Assembly: GCA_035298385.1 (NCBI GenBank)
Contig: DATGYC010000170.1
Location: 1 to 21,931, forward strand
Reading direction: 5' to 3'
DNA: 21,931 nt
Origin: DATGYC01 sp035298385
GTDB lineage: Bacteria > Bacillota > Sulfobacillia > Symbiobacteriales > Symbiobacteriaceae
Both the position numbers and the translations under genes were made by a program. Shown one piece after another: positions 20,549 to 21,931 of the stretch (positions within the stretch are counted from its first letter, which is position 1; each line of letters opens with the position of its first letter). Under the pieces are notes generated by a model. The model was not told the DNA's origin and searched no databases. It saw nothing but the letters and a program-made list of their open reading frames with translations.

Positions 20549-21508
20549 TTAGCAGTTCTTGCTGCAAACGCGACCGGTGGTCGGGTTCACCTCAACGATC
20601 TGGCTGTCTGAGCCGTACTGGATGGTGAAGAAGCGGGAACCCAGGTCGATCTCATCAAAGGCCCAGTAGTCGGTGCCGGGGCGGGCGCCCGAGATGGTGA
20701 CGCGCAGGAAGCGGATCTCCCGGTCGACCGTGACGTCGACGCAGCGCGGCTCTGGACTCCCGTCAGTGGGATCAGGAGGCCCTGCACCGTCGAAGAGTAG
20801 GATGGTCCAGTCGGTTGCGGTCGGGTTAGCACTGGTCGAGGCGACGACAGTGAGGTGGTCCGGGTACCCGACCTCGTGCTTCTCAAGTGAGGAAATTAGC
20901 CCCACGCAGATGGACGAGAAGTATCGGGGCTCCCGAAGATCCACGATGATGTCGGGCATGTCCCCGGTGGCTAAGGCAACTGCCCCTGACTCCGCCGCCG
21001 TCGGATCAGAGGCTGCCAGATCCGCCGGGCTCAAATGTTTGCCGTCAACAAGGCGAGGACGTGCCGCCAGCGTGTAGGGATCATAGGTGCCCGGTGGAAA
21101 GTCTGCGTAGGGCGCCCGCGAGACCACGCGCCCCGCTTGACCAAAGACGACGCACTCCCCGCTCCGTAGCCCAACCGTCACGCCTTGGGGGAGTTCATAC
21201 CGCCTGGCTGGAGATCCGCCCCATCCAGTCGAGCCACACCCTCGGTCCGCTCCGACTGGGTCCGTCGCCTTCTCCAGATAGAGGAGCGAATCCCCGGTGG
21301 CGACGCTCACCCGCCAGAGGTTTCCGTCCTGGAAGGCCTGGACTTGGGCCTCACGGAGGGCGCCCTTGATGATGTCGGCGCCCTGATTCAGGCGACCAGA
21401 CTTGAGCATGCGGCCAAAGGCGAGGGTCGAACCGGAGGCCAGCACGCCTATAACGGCGACCGTTATCAGTAGCTCGATTAGCGTCAACCCGACCCGGTTA
21501 CGCCGCAT
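20549..21508 (-). CDS. GspH/FimT-type pseudopilin with an inserted discoidin-like domain
   Basis: 319 residues, ATG start with a near-perfect AGGAGGTGA. The prepilin signal is MRRNRVG followed by LTLIELLITVAVIGVLASG: cleavage after Gly7, Glu at +5, then the hydrophobic helix. The GspH-like body follows (LREAQVQAFQDGNLWRVSV, ECVVFGQAGRVV), but the final strand (FFTIQYGSDSQ, NPTTGRV) comes only after an insertion of about 160 residues (130-291). Within it, residues 186-290 read like an F5/8 type C (discoidin, galactose-binding-like) domain: DIIVDLREPRYFSSICVGL, YPDHLTVVAST, IRFLRVTISG, WAFDEIDLG. Minor pseudopilins prime the fibre or sit at its tip, so the insert may present a ligand-binding surface. 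Ends 15 bp before pilM, in the same operon. Confidence 0.9.
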   Translation of the reverse strand: MRRNRVGLTLIELLITVAVIGVLASGSTLAFGRMLKSGRLNQGADIIKGALREAQVQAFQDGNLWRVSVATGDSLLYLEKATDPVGADRGCGSTGWGGSPARRYELPQGVTVGLRSGECVVFGQAGRVVSRAPYADFPPGTYDPYTLAARPRLVDGKHLSPADLAASDPTAAESGAVALATGDMPDIIVDLREPRYFSSICVGLISSLEKHEVGYPDHLTVVASTSANPTATDWTILLFDGAGPPDPTDGSPEPRCVDVTVDREIRFLRVTISGARPGTDYWAFDEIDLGSRFFTIQYGSDSQIVEVNPTTGRVCSKNC

Positions 21509-21522
21509 CCCAAGTTCACCTC

Positions 21523-21931
21523 CTAGCCGCCGAAGGCGCAGGGGCCAGTTCCGCTTGTAGTAGCGGGTTCACACCAGGCCCGATTCGGTGCGATCCGAAC
21601 CACCCTGGCCGGATTCCAATTCAGATCCGTGACGATCCAGCCATAGCTCGTACCGATCGCATCCGTATCGGAGAGCCTGTAAGCGACTCGGATGGGAATC
21701 GCCTCTTGCAGGCCCTGGAACGGCCGCCTTCCCATCGCATCCACGCAGTAGCTCGGGTAAGGAGAAGTGGGGACACAGGGCGTCGAGCCCACTATGAACG
21801 GGGCGGTGGGCCAGGTTTCGTCCAGATCCGCCCGTTTGGCAGCCTCGTTAAAGCCGGCATCGATCAGGATGGCTACCTGCTCGGCGATCCCCTCGCCGCG
21901 ACTGAGTCGAAGCTCCTGTCGGGCCGAGTGG
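21523..21931 (-). CDS. Partial pilus-associated protein, probably a PilV/GspI-like pseudopilin (start outside window)
   Basis: The reading frame is open to the window edge, so the 5' end is missing; a GTG at 21792 is internal. About 135 residues are visible. The first part reads ARQELRLSRGEGIAEQVAIL, resembling the helix after the membrane segment of minor pseudopilins (Ala/Gln/Arg-rich, 'A-x-A-Q' type). It is followed by a beta-rich region with several cysteines (STPCVPTS, SYCVDAMG, AWCEPATT, GPCAFGG) that may form disulphides outside the cell. It lies 14 bp before the GspH/FimT-like gene, whose ribosome-binding site falls in the gap. The pseudopilin call is by position and general composition; the decisive prepilin signal is outside the window. 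Confidence 0.7.
   Translation of the reverse strand, partial: HSARQELRLSRGEGIAEQVAILIDAGFNEAAKRADLDETWPTAPFIVGSTPCVPTSPYPSYCVDAMGRRPFQGLQEAIPIRVAYRLSDTDAIGTSYGWIVTDLNWNPARVVRIAPNRAWCEPATTSGTGPCAFGG

Noticed and set aside
1..21931. CRISPR array, transposase, tRNA genes, prophage or defence island
   Set aside because: I found no regularly spaced repeats, no transposase or integrase motifs and no tRNA-like sequence; besides the intein and the HNH gene nothing looks mobile.

Overview
The window looks like chromosomal DNA of a GC-rich (roughly 60% by eye) Bacillota-type bacterium. The rRNA leader carries the Bacillus-like box CTTGAAAACTGAACAG. Shine-Dalgarno sites are strong (AGGAGG types) with frequent GTG and TTG starts, and the type IV pilus set has PilM, PilN and PilO. 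I cannot fix the genus; a deep, GC-rich Bacillota lineage is my inference. Every gene I can support lies on the minus strand, so transcription runs from high to low coordinates.

Layout, from low to high coordinates. (1) 1-301: the 5' end of a 16S rRNA gene with its leader and a TTGACA-17-TAAGAT promoter; a second candidate promoter lies at 427-455. (2) 523-6743: a peptide/nickel-type ABC importer without ATPase genes (lipoprotein binding protein, DppB-like and DppC-like permeases), followed by a soluble chemoreceptor signalling domain fused to a second copy of the same kind of binding-protein domain. (3) 7041-8504: a MocR/PdxR-type regulator. (4) 8566-9273: a plant-type 2Fe-2S ferredoxin domain fused to an unrecognised His-containing N-terminal domain, with a clear promoter. 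(5) 9499-10311: a DUF2797-like zinc-ribbon protein. (6) 10430-12665: three poorly characterised genes (predicted winged helix plus coiled coil, a membrane-anchored extracytoplasmic protein, an HNH nuclease). (7) 12830-16818: nrdR and nrdJ, a class II (B12-dependent) ribonucleotide reductase interrupted by a 376-residue LAGLIDADG intein placed exactly at the catalytic cysteine. The promoter upstream carries two palindromic NrdR-box candidates and a perfect DnaA box. (8) 17105-21931: a type IV pilus assembly operon (partial pseudopilin, GspH/FimT-like pseudopilin with an inserted discoidin-like domain, pilM, pilN, pilO) and a short unknown gene.

Most transcription units end in a GC-rich hairpin. 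The palindromic octamer GGGCGCCC occurs 22 times by hand count in 21.9 kb, in coding sequence and in terminators, against about 1.4 expected from base composition. The observations most worth following are this octamer, the chemoreceptor/binding-protein fusion beside its likely transporter, the discoidin-like insertion in the pseudopilin, and the compact NrdR/DnaA control region in front of the intein-bearing reductase.
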